Source of the DNA: Corella eumyota
Taxonomy: Eukaryota > Chordata > Ascidiacea > Phlebobranchia > Corellidae
Assembly: GCA_963082875.1 (NCBI GenBank)
Contig: OY720098.1
Coordinates: 3,286,001-3,350,000, forward strand
DNA: 64,000 nt
Direction of reading: 5' to 3'
Under the pieces are notes generated by a model that saw only the letters and a program-made list of their open reading frames with translations, was not told the DNA's origin and made no database searches. The position numbers were made by a program, and so were the translations under genes. Positions 39,740 to 51,677 of this stretch are shown in pieces; position 1 is the stretch's first letter; each line of letters opens with the position of its first letter.

Positions 39740-41335
39740 TCAGGCATTGCTAAATGATTTATGCATCATCATATTTTTACCACGAAAACAATTTTGTGAA
39801 TAGCCATAAAAGTAAAAGAGCACAAGCATCATAGCTATGATTAAAACTACTAAAATCATGTCGTGAAATATTAAACTAACTAAATCAACTCCCATTTGAT
39901 TCCAGTCAAAGTCTTGTGGTAAATTAGGTACTGGATTATTATTAGGGGTTGTCATGTTAACATTTAAGTTAGTTGTGGACATTGGTGTTGTAGTAGTGTC
40001 AGGTACTAAAAATATAATTGTTATGTCGTTTTTAATTTTATACCTGCGAAATATAAAAGGACCTTAAAATTTTTTAATACCTCAAGGTCAGAATAGCTTG
40101 CAAAAATAAACTAGAAAAATAAAGAAACTATATAGGTGCTTAGTTAAATAATGAAACCAATTTAAAAGAAAATAATACAATAACTGTAATTACTTTTTAA
40201 TCCATGATCATCACACAAGCCTGGGCAAGCACATGGACCAGTAAGAACAAAATCCTATACAAAATTATAAGTTAAATATTAATCTTTATAAGTTGTTCCA
40301 GCTAGTTAGGTAATTATGCAATAAAGTATATGGTATTCACAATAAAATTGCTCATAAAAATTTTACCAGTAATAAAATGTTTGACATCACAACGCAGCAA
40401 CAGAATTTATTGTAATAAAATGCCTTATGAAATGTTAAATATATGGTTCCAATATTAACTTACATATTCTGTAGTAACAAGTTCTCCTACAAAAGTAAGA
40501 GTATGTTCTACTGATAGAGCTTCACATATTAATATCACTCTTGAAAATCTAAAAGTTTGTTAAATATTTTGGTATCAATCATTTTTTATTTGTTTATATT
40601 AATTTACTTTTGACTGCTTGCAAAAACTTTTTGATACTTAATTATTGATTACAAAAAATTTCAGTAAACCTTTTAATTGAAAAATTAGTTTCATTTATTT
40701 AATAAAATAACTAAATGTACCTGACTCCATCTCTTGCTAGATAGGATATTGACAACTCTCCATCATTAGAAAATGTAAAATTCTCTGAAGTTTGAATTCC
40801 TAGATCATAATAATCGTTTGGATTGGTCCCAAAGTATTGTAAAATCTATTCGGAAATAAGTTTTTATAAGTTAATCTATTCGGAAATAAGTTAAAGTAAA
40901 TTTTTAAAAATGTGTATTTTATTACAAAAACTTACATATAATTATAATTTTTGGGTTAAAAAAAATATAATTTTGTTGCCTTTTTATGTAGTTTGGACAA
41001 AATTTTAACTTACAGCAAGGTCTGTGTACTGAGCATGTGTGAAACCAACACAAGGGTTATACTGGTAAACCCAGCCATGTAGTCCATCTATTTTCCATTT
41101 AGGAGGAGTAATTGTGGACAAACTCTTCAGATTAACTACACCACTATTGTCTGACATCTCGCATCTAATTAAATATTTAAATTTTTTAACCGTAATTGAT
41201 AACTTGACAGCATTTAAAAATTTTTTTTTATAGAAAAATAATTATATATAAGTCTTACATGCAAGATGCTGTTCTAGTGCATTTTTGTTGAGCTTGAACA
41301 ACAATTAGACTTAATAATATCAATATATATTTCAT
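39740..41335 (-). CDS. Single-pass membrane protein with a mannose-6-phosphate-receptor-homology-like lumenal domain
   Basis: Six exons on the minus strand (41259-41335, 41014-41164, 40721-40845, 40464-40548, 40194-40254, 39740-40005) join in frame to 254 residues. A signal peptide (MKYILILLSLIVVQA) is followed by a Cys-containing lumenal domain: CEMSDNSGVVNLKSLS, GWVYQYNPCVGFTHAQ, GELSISYLARDGVRFSRV, ILICEALS and TTEYDFVLTGPCACPGLC. The spacing and the Y-x-F-x-L...CACP ending resemble MRH (P-type lectin-like) domains of the cation-dependent mannose-6-phosphate receptor and Atg27 kind. A Thr/Asn/Pro-rich stalk and one membrane span at about residues 216-233 (ILVVLIIAMMLVLFYFY) lead to a short 20-residue tail. 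A role as a lysosomal or Golgi sorting receptor is an inference; the sugar-binding residues cannot be confirmed by eye. Confidence 0.7.
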
Positions 41336-42195
41336 CTTGTTCACTTTATATTCTGAAATATATTACATTTTTATAAATTTTTTTTATTAACAAATTAGTT
41401 ATAAATTTATCAACAAATATATCAGCGTTTTGTTATTTGGAACTGTATAATAATCTGCAAAGCAATGCAGTTTTAAATGTGTTTGTTGACAAGTTACAAA
41501 ATAAAATAGCAGTTTGATTACAATTTACTTTTGTTTTACTGTTGTGTAAATAGAGCATTAAAAAAGGTAGGCCTAAATATGTTTTATTATTGTGTGCTTA
41601 CATTTTATGCACCATACAAATAATAATGTACTGCATTCTTTGCAGTATAATGGTAGTAAAAACAGTATTTATTAATATTTACATTAATTAAATTTTATTT
41701 AAACTTACAATGAAAATCATGTTTTAAAAACAACTTTAATATTATTATAATTTAGTGTAATTTAATTTTTTGTGTTTTTTTTATTTTTAATTTTAATAAC
41801 TATACACTTACTTGGGTGTAACATAACAAATAAAGAAATTCAATTTGTAATAAATCCATATATACACATTAATTAACTTTTTTATAGTTTAATATCTTGT
41901 GGTACAATATTTGTAACACATGAGAATTAATTCAACATGTAATTTACTCGAAAAACAGTTTTATATTTAATATGTTTACCCCCCTACATTATTAAACAAA
42001 ATTTAAAAAAAATTGTAAAATTAACATTGAAAATTCGAAATAAAAATTTAAACAAAGAAAAGTATATCAAAGAAAAGTTTATATAAAAAAAGTATATTCA
42101 AACAAACAAAAGTATATAACAAAGAAAAGTATATAAAAGTATAAAGAACAGTATATAACATATGGGGTAAGCTAATATTGAATTACTCAAAGTAC
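41336..42195. other. Upstream region of the MRH gene, with simple repeats
   Basis: This is AT-rich intergenic DNA. At 42050-42160 a degenerate tandem repeat of AAAGTATATAA and AAAGAAAAGTATAT units runs up to within 40 bp of the DNA transposon on the right. No gene is seen. Confidence 0.45.
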
Positions 42196-43291
42196 CCAGC
42201 TAACACTCAACGTATATATAACTTTACGGGCGTTATAATAACGTTTTTGTTTGGTTATAAAAAATAAATGTTAAAGTAAATGTCGTAGAAAAGTTATATT
42301 TTGGGTATAATTTATCTAAACATTTTCAATAAAATATTAACGTTTATATTACGTTTTTTGAACGCAATGCGTTAACGCAATATTTTGGAATTACTGTAAG
42401 GTTTTAATAACGTATTTTGATAGTTTTTTAGCACTTAGTAATTTTAATGAAATCAAATTATTTTACATTTATTGATAAGTGTTATTAAAAATTGCTAAAT
42501 CAAAACAGTGTTCAAAATTGTGGTTTTAACTCCGATTAAAAACCAAATCAAGTTTGTCCATAGATTTGTGAATTAAACCTTTAATTTTTAAAGCAAGTTG
42601 TATTTTTAATTAAAAAGTAAACAAACAAAAAAAAAATATTTAAAAATTCGTTTATATTAAATTATAATTTATTTTTAAAGAAAATTTTTAACAATTGGTG
42701 CAGAAATATATTTACGGTCCTTCTTTTAAAAGGCTAAAATACAATAAAGATTACGTAACTTTAAAACAATTTGCGCTACGAAATATAAAAAATACTGTGA
42801 CGTAATTGGGTCATGTACAATTGTTGATTTCGATCGTGACAGTTTGACTCCCTTTTTGCCCTTTTCTCTAGTTGAATACAGAAGCGCGTGAAATTTAATT
42901 TTAAATTTAGCGCGAGTTTTGAAGTCGCTGACTTTAAGAATTTTAAAAAGTTGACGCAGAGAAAAGTTTATAGATTTTAAAATTACAAGCTTTTAGCAAA
43001 TGTTTTTCATTAACGCAGTTTTTCTTACAAAAAGTGTATTTATTTTTGTTTTTACTTCTGCTTGTTGCTTGTTAATTAGCTAGGCCATATACAGATATAA
43101 TCTGTTCTTATTTAGATTGTGGTTCAGGTGTTAGTAAAAGATGAGCTATTATAGCCGAGTTACCTAAAGTAATTCTAAGTGTACTACTTTAAATGCTAAT
43201 ACTTAATTATGAACCAATTTAACGGCTAACAAATAGAGCATAAAATGCCAAATTTTTAATTTAGTTAAATCCTAAGTGTTACTGGCCAAGA

Positions 43292-44789
43292 ATGGGAGGA
43301 AAAAACAAGGCAAAGCGCGCGTTATTGCCAGATCCAGAAACCTGGGGACTTTACGATGTCAGGATATTGGCTCGGGCAGGTACATGTTTGGTTATAGTTA
43401 TTCAAAAATTTGTTCAAAATTATATATGGCTTTTTTTTAGATGAGTATGCTAGAGCTATTGCAAAGTGTAACAGGGCTATGGAAACTTCCAATGTCGAAT
43501 CAAGTGACGACACTTTAGAGCAGTAGAGAGAAAAAGAAAAAATCTTTTCGCTATATTGTTGAAGATGATAGTAAGAAATAGTTTAAAATATTTAAAAATA
43601 AATTTAAATAAATTATTCTTTTTTTATACTTTTAGAGGATGAACCAATGTCATCACTTGTTTATGATTAATAGGCTATTAACCGTCGTTAATTTATCCAA
43701 TTTTAATGCGTGCATATTTGTTATTTTTCGGTACGATGCTTATCTCTTACTCCCCGCTGATATTCTTGACACGCCGTTTATCTTATTATATTGTCTCTTT
43801 TGTATTATTTTAGTTTTTCATTAGTGACCGTAATCTGTTTTTATTTTTTATATAATTCTTTTGACCTAAAAATTCTTAAGTTGTGCGCTTTGAATATAAA
43901 TTCTTTTCATTGCAGGGGCCGCAATGAAAGCTCATCCGAGAATCGAAACCAAATTAATCGAGCATGAGATTAAAGAAACTCTAAAACATGCCTCAAACAG
44001 GCCCGGTGGTTCAAAATATAAGGTATGTATTTTTAACTACATAAATTCACATTTAAAACTTATTTAAAACTAGTTAAATTTAAAAAACGAGTATTTAAAA
44101 ACCACGGGACCATGAAGTGTTTATCACGTCATTTCTTTTTATGTCAAGTTTCGACCTCGCAAAAAATTTAAAAAAAATACGCAACCAACTTAAAATATTG
44201 GGTCGGGTATATTGTCCGGCTCTAGACAAAACAACAAGCCGTTTACCATAGTAGAGAATTTCTCTATATATAGGTATTTCTCCATAAGAGAGAATTTAAG
44301 AGATCCGTAGTGTTATTATATTTTGTCTAGAACCGGACAACATATGTGATCTAAAATATTTTACGTCTGCTAACACATCCGTATGACGTTCCACGTTAAT
44401 TGAAACCCGAGCGCTAAAAATTCCATTTTTATTTTTGCTTTAAATTCCAAAATCACGAGAACTACCTATCAATCAATTGAAAAAAGGCGATTCTTGTGTA
44501 AATTACAAATTTGCCAATATATTAAAAAATAGCACCTTAATTCGAAACGATTCCTTTATAGGTTTCTATCTATTTATTCATTGTGGCTTTTTATATATAT
44601 ATATATATCGGTCGCTTAGCTCTTATGTTACCAATTGTTACCTTTCTTTTATCTCAACATTTAGTACCATATTTTAAATATTTTTAGAAAACGAAAGATA
44701 AATCATCTTCAAACACTGGAAGTTCGTCAGAAGCTCTAACAGTGCCGTTCCCGTCAGATTGGGAAAATTCTGATTTTAATGATAAGTGA
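43292..44789 (+). CDS. Small multi-exon gene inside the DNA transposon, product unknown
   Basis: Exon-like blocks with good splice signals are 43292-43379 (starts MGGKNKAKRALLPDPETW), 43441-43526 (DEYARAIAKCNRAMETSN, then an in-frame stop), 43916-44022 (AMKAHPRIETKLIEHEIKE) and 44688-44789 (SEALTVPFPSDWENSDFNDK, stop). The first two join in phase 1, and the last two join at a codon boundary. The middle does not connect in a single frame: another frame across 43510-43572 (KKKKSFRYIVEDD) leads to an acceptor at about 43636 and a short acidic end. Alternative splicing or decay would both explain this. I recognise no family. Its position between the inverted repeats suggests a protein of the transposon. 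Confidence 0.35.
44212..44340. mobile_element. MITE-like element nested in the transposon
   Basis: A 129-bp element has inverted ends TTGTCCGGCTCTAGACAAAA and TTTTGTCTAGAACCGGACAA, with one mismatch in 20 bp. Between them lie short palindromic runs around AGAGAATTTCTCT. It lies in an intron-like gap of the transposon's internal gene. A clear target-site duplication is not visible. Confidence 0.65.
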
Positions 44790-45137
44790 AATAATAATAA
44801 AAAAAAAATAAAAAAAATTTGGTGATTATTTTTTTGGTTCACTGAGAAAATGTTATTAAAAAGTCAGGAGAATACGTTTACGTAACGGATTTAGAAAGAA
44901 TTATGAAAGGTTTTAAAAACGTAATGTAACGTTATAACAACCTGTAATGCGAAGCGGCTTCTGGCAAAATTGTTATCAAAAGTCAGAAAAATTCGTTTTT
45001 ATAACGACTTAATAACGAATTATAGAAGGTTTTAAAAACGTAAAGTAACGTTTTGCCGACCTTTTGTGACTAACGTTGTAATAACGGTATTAGGAGTCGA
45101 CAAAACAACCGTTATACTAACGATATAAATTGGTTAC

Positions 45138-45487
45138 CGAAAACTTTTATAAAACGTTTTAAAAGCGTTATATTGTTAGCTGGGTAAACACATACATTCT
45201 CAAATCAATAGTCTTCAAATTTCGAAAGTATTTTATTTCTTTAAAAGGAAACTTTTTATTGTTATAATAGCGTCACTATGTTTGTTACTTGAACTATAGG
45301 GTTAGCTTACTACGAAAACTTTTATAAAACGTTTTAAAAGCGTTATATTGTTAGCTGGGTAAAACATACATTCTCAAATCAATTGTCTTCAAATTTCGAA
45401 AGTATTTTATTTCTTTTAAAAGGAAACTTTTTATTGTTATAATAGCGTCACTATGTTTGTTACTTGAACTATAGGGTTAGCTTACTA
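45138..45487. repeat. 175-bp tandem duplication of the transposon right end and its flank
   Basis: Two copies (45138-45312 and 45313-45487) each contain the last about 47 bp of the transposon, ending GTTAGCTGGG, followed by about 128 bp of flank ending in GGTTAGCTTACTA. They differ by only a few changes, including two compensating one-base indels. The repeat boundary falls in CGAAAAC / CGAAAC, found both inside the transposon end and in the flank, which points to a microhomology-driven duplication after the transposon inserted. Confidence 0.85.
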
Positions 45488-45619
45488 CGAAACATTTCGT
45501 TGTAAGAAGGTTAAATTATTTGTCTACTGCTCAGATGCAAAAGATTTGATTTTTGTAATTAAATTTTTTTATATAATATGTAAAATATTTGTACAAGGTT
45601 GTTACTTTAAAAGTATAAA

Positions 45620-48600
45620 ATGAATAAGATAATTAAATATGCACCCAAGGCAATGCGGCTAGGTGTTCATTTTTTGGGAACCAGAACAGTAATTTTAAAA
45701 ATTGCCAACCCCACCCTTTGTAAGTGTTACGTTGATTTATTGAAAAAACTTATTAGTTCTTCACTCACTTCACTAGAAATTGTTGTTCGTCAAGTTAATG
45801 ACACAACCATTCAGATTCAGGGAATAGGTTGGAAAATAGACAAAGGTATTTTTGTTCTAAATATATTTTGATAAATTCCAATAGGTTTTTTAAAAATAAA
45901 AGCCTAATGCTTAAAATTTTTTTATGTGACCACGACCGGTAGGCAAACATATTCTTACTAAAAACCTTATATAACCTACATAATAATTAATTTTTATTTA
46001 GTTTTTTGCGCATTGATAAATATAAATAAAAAGATATTCAATATTTATTATATTAGTTAGGAAAAATAAAATCAATTCGTGAAATAAAAATTTGTAATTT
46101 TACTACAAAAATATAGAATATTTGGTTGGATACATAGACCTTTAAAAATCCAAAGATAACAAATGCACTTAAACAATTTTAGTTCATAATTTCATTTTTG
46201 ATGTTCTTCATTCGATTATTCTTGATACTGTGCACTTTGAAGGATCTGGTATTCAAAGTTTTTTTCAAGAACAAAATGATGCCTATTTAAAAGAAATAGA
46301 GCAAAAACATTTCTGTTACATTGAAATATCAAAACATACAAAACTTCAAGGAACAAATTTAAATGTAACTTTCCTTTTTAATTTTATAACTCCTTATTTA
46401 AGGTATTCTTAATGTAACTTTGCCAACTCTTGGAGTTGTTTTTTTGGTTTTGGGTATTATTGGCCTACTGTTGCTCTTTAAGTATTCTGCTTTAGATTGT
46501 ACTTTTAGCATCTCTTTTCTAAATGTTTTCCTAAAATTATATATTACAATAGTTATTATTATGTTTAGGTTAAATTTCAGTGTTACCATACTGGAAATGA
46601 ATCAACAATCAGAGTGTTAAAAAACTCTTACACCGACATTGAATGTGACGTACTTGTAATTCCTTTAGCAGAAGATTTAACGGAAATTAATCCATCAAGT
46701 ATGCTTTTTTAAAAAAATTTTAAATGTGATAAAAGCACAAAATAATGTTTTTAATTTGTTTGGATATGCATTCATAACATTAGACTGTTTCAGGTAATTT
46801 AAACATTTCAAAATCCGGACATTTAGATCAGATCCAATTAAAATCTAACTCTGGCTTACCAATCTTTGAGATTTTTTGCTGCACCATTGGAGACCTGTTT
46901 TTTAAAAAAGTTGTTTTTGTTGTTGTTCAAAGGTATATTACTTTTATTAAAAAGTTTGTAAGCACAGTGGTTACAACATATATACTGTGGGACTATTTAA
47001 ATATTAAGTGCTCTTTTGACAAACTTATTATTGCATTTTTACCTTTTTTTAAGTGACCAAGTGATATCTGTAAAACAAAGAGTTGCTGAATGTCTTCGCT
47101 ATTGTGAAAAATATAAGTCAGTTACATTGCCTGGTTTTTGGGGCTATATTAATATGACTGGTGTCTTGGCAATTGATCTAATTGTTGACGCAATTTTAGA
47201 AAACAATAACAAACTACAAGTAATTTATTTAAAAAATATATGTTATATTTTCAAAAGTTGGCCTAAAGTTAATTAAATGTTCACATTTAATCTTAGTGAC
47301 ATTGTGCCACTAGTATGTGTTTTAATTATAAAATGTTAATAAAAATATATTGTTCAGATTAACGTTGCAGATCCATGTAATGAAGAAATACTTGAGCTAT
47401 ATGAAAATTATCTGACAAAAAATGTAAAGCATTTAAAATCTAAAAAAATTAAAAAAAAAAATTAAAAAAAAATCTAACGAAATAATTTTTAATATTTATT
47501 GCAGAAAATGACCAAAGAATTAAATTTCACCACCGAAATTGGATGCATTAGAGCAACGGTATATAACGGTGATATTACCAAAATTAGAAGCGATGCAATT
47601 GTTAATACAACAAACAGCGACTACGAATTATCAAGTAAAATATTTTTGTTTATTTATTTTTAATATGTAAACCAGTTTTAAGTTACCAATATTATTTCTA
47701 GATATTATTAACCTAGTAAATTACCTGCTTTTTATTATAAGCAGAAAACCCTTTATTCAGGATTTAAATGATTCAAGTCTATTGATTCTTAAAGATAAAA
47801 TGCACAAACCTGGGTTTATTTTTTTATTTCCTAATGCACATATTTCATTTTATGACTGTTATTGTATTTTTGCCAAGATTTTAGCAATGATTATTTTTAA
47901 CAATACTTAAGACAATATTACCACATAAATAATTTAACAATGGTGAATTGCTAAAAATTTAAAATTTTTTTTTTGTGCAGATGACTTTTGGGTTGGGCTT
48001 GGCTTTTCATAATAAATTAACGTTATATATTTTTAAGGTACACCTTACTCGAGAGTAATAATTCAGCAGAATAAAACTTTAGGAAATAATATATTTTGTA
48101 TAAAAAAATTTTAAAATTGGAATTGCCTTATGACTTTTTTGGTCTTTATTTTACTTTATGATTTAGATCAACTACCTGTCGATCCTGATTCAATTACATT
48201 TAAGCTTTATGCGTACGGTGAAGACAGATTTAATAAGGTAGGTGTGTTGTGTGTATGTTAACTTAAAAAAAACTAAACAATTTTTTCATATAAAATGATC
48301 GTGTAAAATCCTATTGTGTTTTATTTATTATATACTATTATACATATTATTTAACATAATACATTTATCTAAGCATACTTAAAACAAGTTTTACAGGCTA
48401 GTGCAGATTTAGCAGCTTATGTTAAAGAAAAGTTCGATTGTGAGGTAATGGAAAATGAGTTATTAAACAACAAAGATGTTGAAATGGAGTTTCTGAAAGA
48501 ATCTGAAAAGTTATTTTTTAAGCACAACTTAACAATAACGAATGGTGGCAAGTAAGTTTATTTCGAAATTATATTTTTTAATATCAAATAATTAAAATAA

Positions 48601-50344
48601 ACTTTACTGTTATTATTTTTTCTTATTTATTTTCTTAGTATTATTTTCTTATTTAATAATTTAGAAAAATTACAATTAATGGTGAACGTTCAAATGTTAA
48701 ATTGGGAAAACAGAAACTAGAAACATTTTTCGATAACTGTAAAAGAGCCTTGCAAATGTCTAAATTCGTGCAGTGGAAGTATAAGGAAGATACCTCAGAC
48801 ATTTTTATAAGTTTTCCACCAATTTGTTGTTTGGAATTAGAAGAAAAATATGTAAGTGATTTTTGTGTAAATAAATACTTAAAGGTGTAAAATTTATGAT
48901 TTGTTTGGAAAATTTAAGAGATTTGCTAACCTTGTTTTTGTTTTTTTCTTTATATTTTTGATGATTGTTACGTTAATGCATATATACGATCATGTTTGTT
49001 AAAAAATACAAAGAAAAGAATGGTTTTGTTTTTAGGATATGGATAATCACACTCCATCGGTTTTTGAATTCACCAAAAATGAAAAACTAAAAATATTTGA
49101 AGCAAAAATATTTCAAATCTCTTCTAGCAAATTCTCAGCTAAATGCTTAATCACAAAAAAACATGTTGACATTCAACGATTAGTAAATCCTGAAAGTATT
49201 ACTAAAATCTTTTTATTGTATAATTATTATATCTATATATATTTAAATGGTAGGGCTTAATAATTCAAAGTAATCTTTTCACAAAGTCATAACACTAGTT
49301 CTTTTTAATTATTTATAATATATTATAAAAATGTGAATTTCTTAAAACAATATTGTAATATTTTAGATGAGTACCCAGCTTATTGGAGTCAATGGGTAAA
49401 TCAAGATACAAAACCTTTTAAATTAAATAAAGTCGATCAAGCTACAGACGAGTTTAAAGATGTTCTAAAAAAGTATAAAGATGCAGGTCTTCCAATTACT
49501 ACTGTTGTTAAGGTAAAAGTCAAACCAGAAAACTTTTTTAAAATTTAATTTGCAATAAATGTATTAAGTTTTATCTAATATACTACAAAGTGCTAAAAAA
49601 TAATTTTAAAGCAAAAAAGTTTGTTTAAGTTTTAAAGCAAAAAGTTTTTTTTTTAAACAAAAACAATTGTTTAAAGTTTTTTTTAATCCTGTTAATAACC
49701 TAGATGTACTAAAAATTGTTTTATTTTAGTTGGAAAGAGTTGAAAATCCAACACTGTATATACAATTTCTTGCTCAAAAACAAAAGGTTGAAAGTCGCAT
49801 GCTTCGTGATAAAATTAATCAACAGACAACCCGAGAATTATTTCATGGAACTTCTGAAGATGTTTGTTTAACAATCTGTAAGAATGGATTGGACAGAAGT
49901 CATGCAGGCAAAAACAGTAAGTTGCCTAATTTTTTTAATTATGCTGTTAAATAGGTTTAGTTTTAAATAGTGTGAAATTACATATTGATGGAAAGATAAA
50001 ACATATAAAACTGTTTAAGAAATTCAAGCCAGATTTGAAAAAAAATATACTTTAAACTTAATTTTTTAGACACATTTTATGGTTTTGGAGTTTACTTTTC
50101 CACTTCTGCCCAATATTCGCATGGATTTACAGATGCTAACAAAGTAGGCGAAAAAAAGATGTTTCTAAATGAAGTAGTTTGTGGAGAATACACATTAGGT
50201 ACTCCAACAACAAAATTTATCCCAAAAAAGGATAATAGCGAAGATGTTTACGATAGTGTTGTAGATAATATGACAAACCCCACACAGTATGTAATATTCA
50301 GAGATTATAGTGCATACACCCAATACCTACTTACATACAAATGA
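45620..50344 (+). CDS. PARP14/15-like mono-ADP-ribosyltransferase with macro, WWE and PARP domains
   Basis: Fourteen exons (45620-45845, 46183-46364, 46569-46698, 46794-46932, 47054-47219, 47358-47423, 47505-47634, 48167-48237, 48397-48551, 48665-48851, 49036-49195, 49367-49512, 49730-49916, 50070-50344) join in frame to 739 residues. The order is: an unassigned N-terminal part (1-136); a divergent macro-like domain (about 137-281, ending in VAECLRYCEKYKSVTLPGFW); the start only of a second macrodomain (304-347, GDITKIRSDAIVNTTNSDY); a KH-like segment; a WWE domain (about 452-535, SKFVQWKYKED); and the catalytic domain (about 545-739). The NAD-binding His625 (FHGTS) and Tyr657 (GFGVYFS) are present. 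The third triad position is Gln721 in NPTQYVIF, so the triad is H-Y-Q, which suggests mono-ADP-ribosylation or weak activity. PARP14 relatives act in cytosolic interferon and stress responses. A poly(A) signal is at 50904-50909. Confidence 0.88.
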
Positions 50345-51395
50345 TTTAACTGCTTTAATTTGTGTACAGTTTATTTTTCTTAGTATTTTTCCAGTACTTT
50401 TTAAAAAGTCATATTTCAAAAGATGTTAACTTTTAACCAATTTAAGTAGCTTTAATGTTTTTGTGTATTTTAAACTATGTCTACAAACTGTAATATAACT
50501 TTTATTGTGTGGATTTAATCTTTTAGTATTGAGTTGAATTAGTGGCTTTTTAGTTTTGGCGTGTTTTTATAGCTATGGTTTGAAAATTTATTATATCTAC
50601 TTTTTCAATACTATTAATTTTGTTTATATTTATTAAATTTCAGATTTTTGTAATTTCCAAATTTTAAAAATTTTATTTTTAAATTATTCTACTGATTTTT
50701 TCGCATTCTACTGATTTTTTCGCCTGTACTAACAAATTAGGTAAAAAAATAAGTCCAATAATTTGTAAAATTCGTGTTAATGATATTATTTGTAAATTTT
50801 GTTACTTTACTCCCTTAGTATAGTGCAACCTACTTAATCAACTATGACAAAATAATCCTGCACACAAACTTTGCAGAAGTAAAGTTTTTTGATTTAACAC
50901 ATTAATAAAACTGTAGTTAAAGGCACAAATTTTGATCTAATTAAAAAATTGGCAACAAATGCCACAATAATTGATAATTAAGTTGTGTCTAAATATTTAA
51001 ATTTTTTGTAGCTGATGTGTTTTACAATAACTATTTTCAAATTGTTGATATTAAAATGTGTATTGCAGTTTTATATAGGTGTAAATAAATTTGGATTATT
51101 TTCAGACAAAGGACTATTGGTCTATCGCTAAAATAACATAGGTAAATCTAAACTTAAACTAACCCTTAGTCATTAAAATGAGCAAAAGTTATTACTTTAG
51201 TAAGTTTTAAGGCCTATTGTAATTGTTAGGTCAATAGGTGAAAAATGTCATTGGTGAGAATCAACCTTGAAACCTTTTAGCACTTTTGTATGTCAATAAA
51301 GCTTTAACACTATTAGTCTTGGGGCTTGTAAAGAATTTTTAACATCGACTAGCTTGGCGGTATGATTTAATTACTCAAAAAATAAATGACAGACT
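50345..51395. other. Intergenic region after the PARP gene
   Basis: AT-rich, with AATAAA at 50904-50909 and 51084-51089 as possible ends of the PARP transcript. A direct duplicate TTCTACTGATTTTTTCGC occurs at about 50688-50722. No further gene is seen. Confidence 0.45.
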
Positions 51396-51677
51396 AGCAG
51401 CGCGGTGTAGTAGTCAAAACACTTCCTTTACTATATGAGGTACTAGGTTCGATGCCGAGTAGTTTCATTCTGTAGCACCCATGAGTAAGGCGTTATAAAC
51501 TCCTGTTGAGCCAATACTTAATCAGCGGTTTAATTAACAGGCAATTATTATCTATAATATTCCAAACTGCCAAAGGTAACTCAAGACTGGGTCGGAGTAA
51601 CTCATGTTACTCTTAGTTTAAGTCGCGCATTCGACCTTCCCACATCGAGGATAAAAATATATACAAAAAAAAAAAAA
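51396..51677 (+). mobile_element. tRNA-derived SINE, copy 1
   Basis: The tRNA-like head has an A-box-like CGGTGTAGTAG (51403-51413) and a perfect B box GGTTCGATGCC (51446-51456), the internal RNA polymerase III promoter. The body contains GTTGAGCCAATACTTAATCAGC and TATAATATTCCAAACTGCC. The tail, GACCTTCCCACATCGAGGATAAA, ends in an A-rich run to 51677. It is the most complete head of the four copies, and lies about 350 bp before the aminopeptidase start codon. Confidence 0.8.

Larger units (their letters stand above)
42196..45184. mobile_element. About 3-kb DNA transposon with CCCAGCTAACA terminal inverted repeats
   Basis: The left end reads CCCAGCTAACACTCAACG from 42196. The right end is its inverse (GTTAGCTGGG, ending about 45184). 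The flanks are TA on both sides, fitting a TA target-site duplication. Both ends are dense in TAACG/CGTTA motifs over 200-300 bp, a usual layout of transposase-binding subterminal repeats. Inside lies a small multi-exon plus-strand gene (43292-44789), but I see no recognisable DDE transposase, so the copy is probably non-autonomous. The superfamily cannot be assigned safely. A MITE-like element is nested at 44212-44340. The right end plus its flank is duplicated in tandem. Confidence 0.7.

Noticed and set aside
48035-48080. CCTTACTCGAGAGT match to the SINE body in a PARP intron
   Set aside because: Only about 14 bases match, with no head or tail; too little to call a copy.
47635-48166. Possible missing macrodomain exons in this PARP intron
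   Set aside because: I read the intron in all three frames and saw no glycine-loop or SIALP-like motif.
51396-51470. tRNA gene call on the SINE head
   Set aside because: The cloverleaf is degenerate and the same head recurs with a common non-tRNA body, so it is a SINE and not a tRNA gene.
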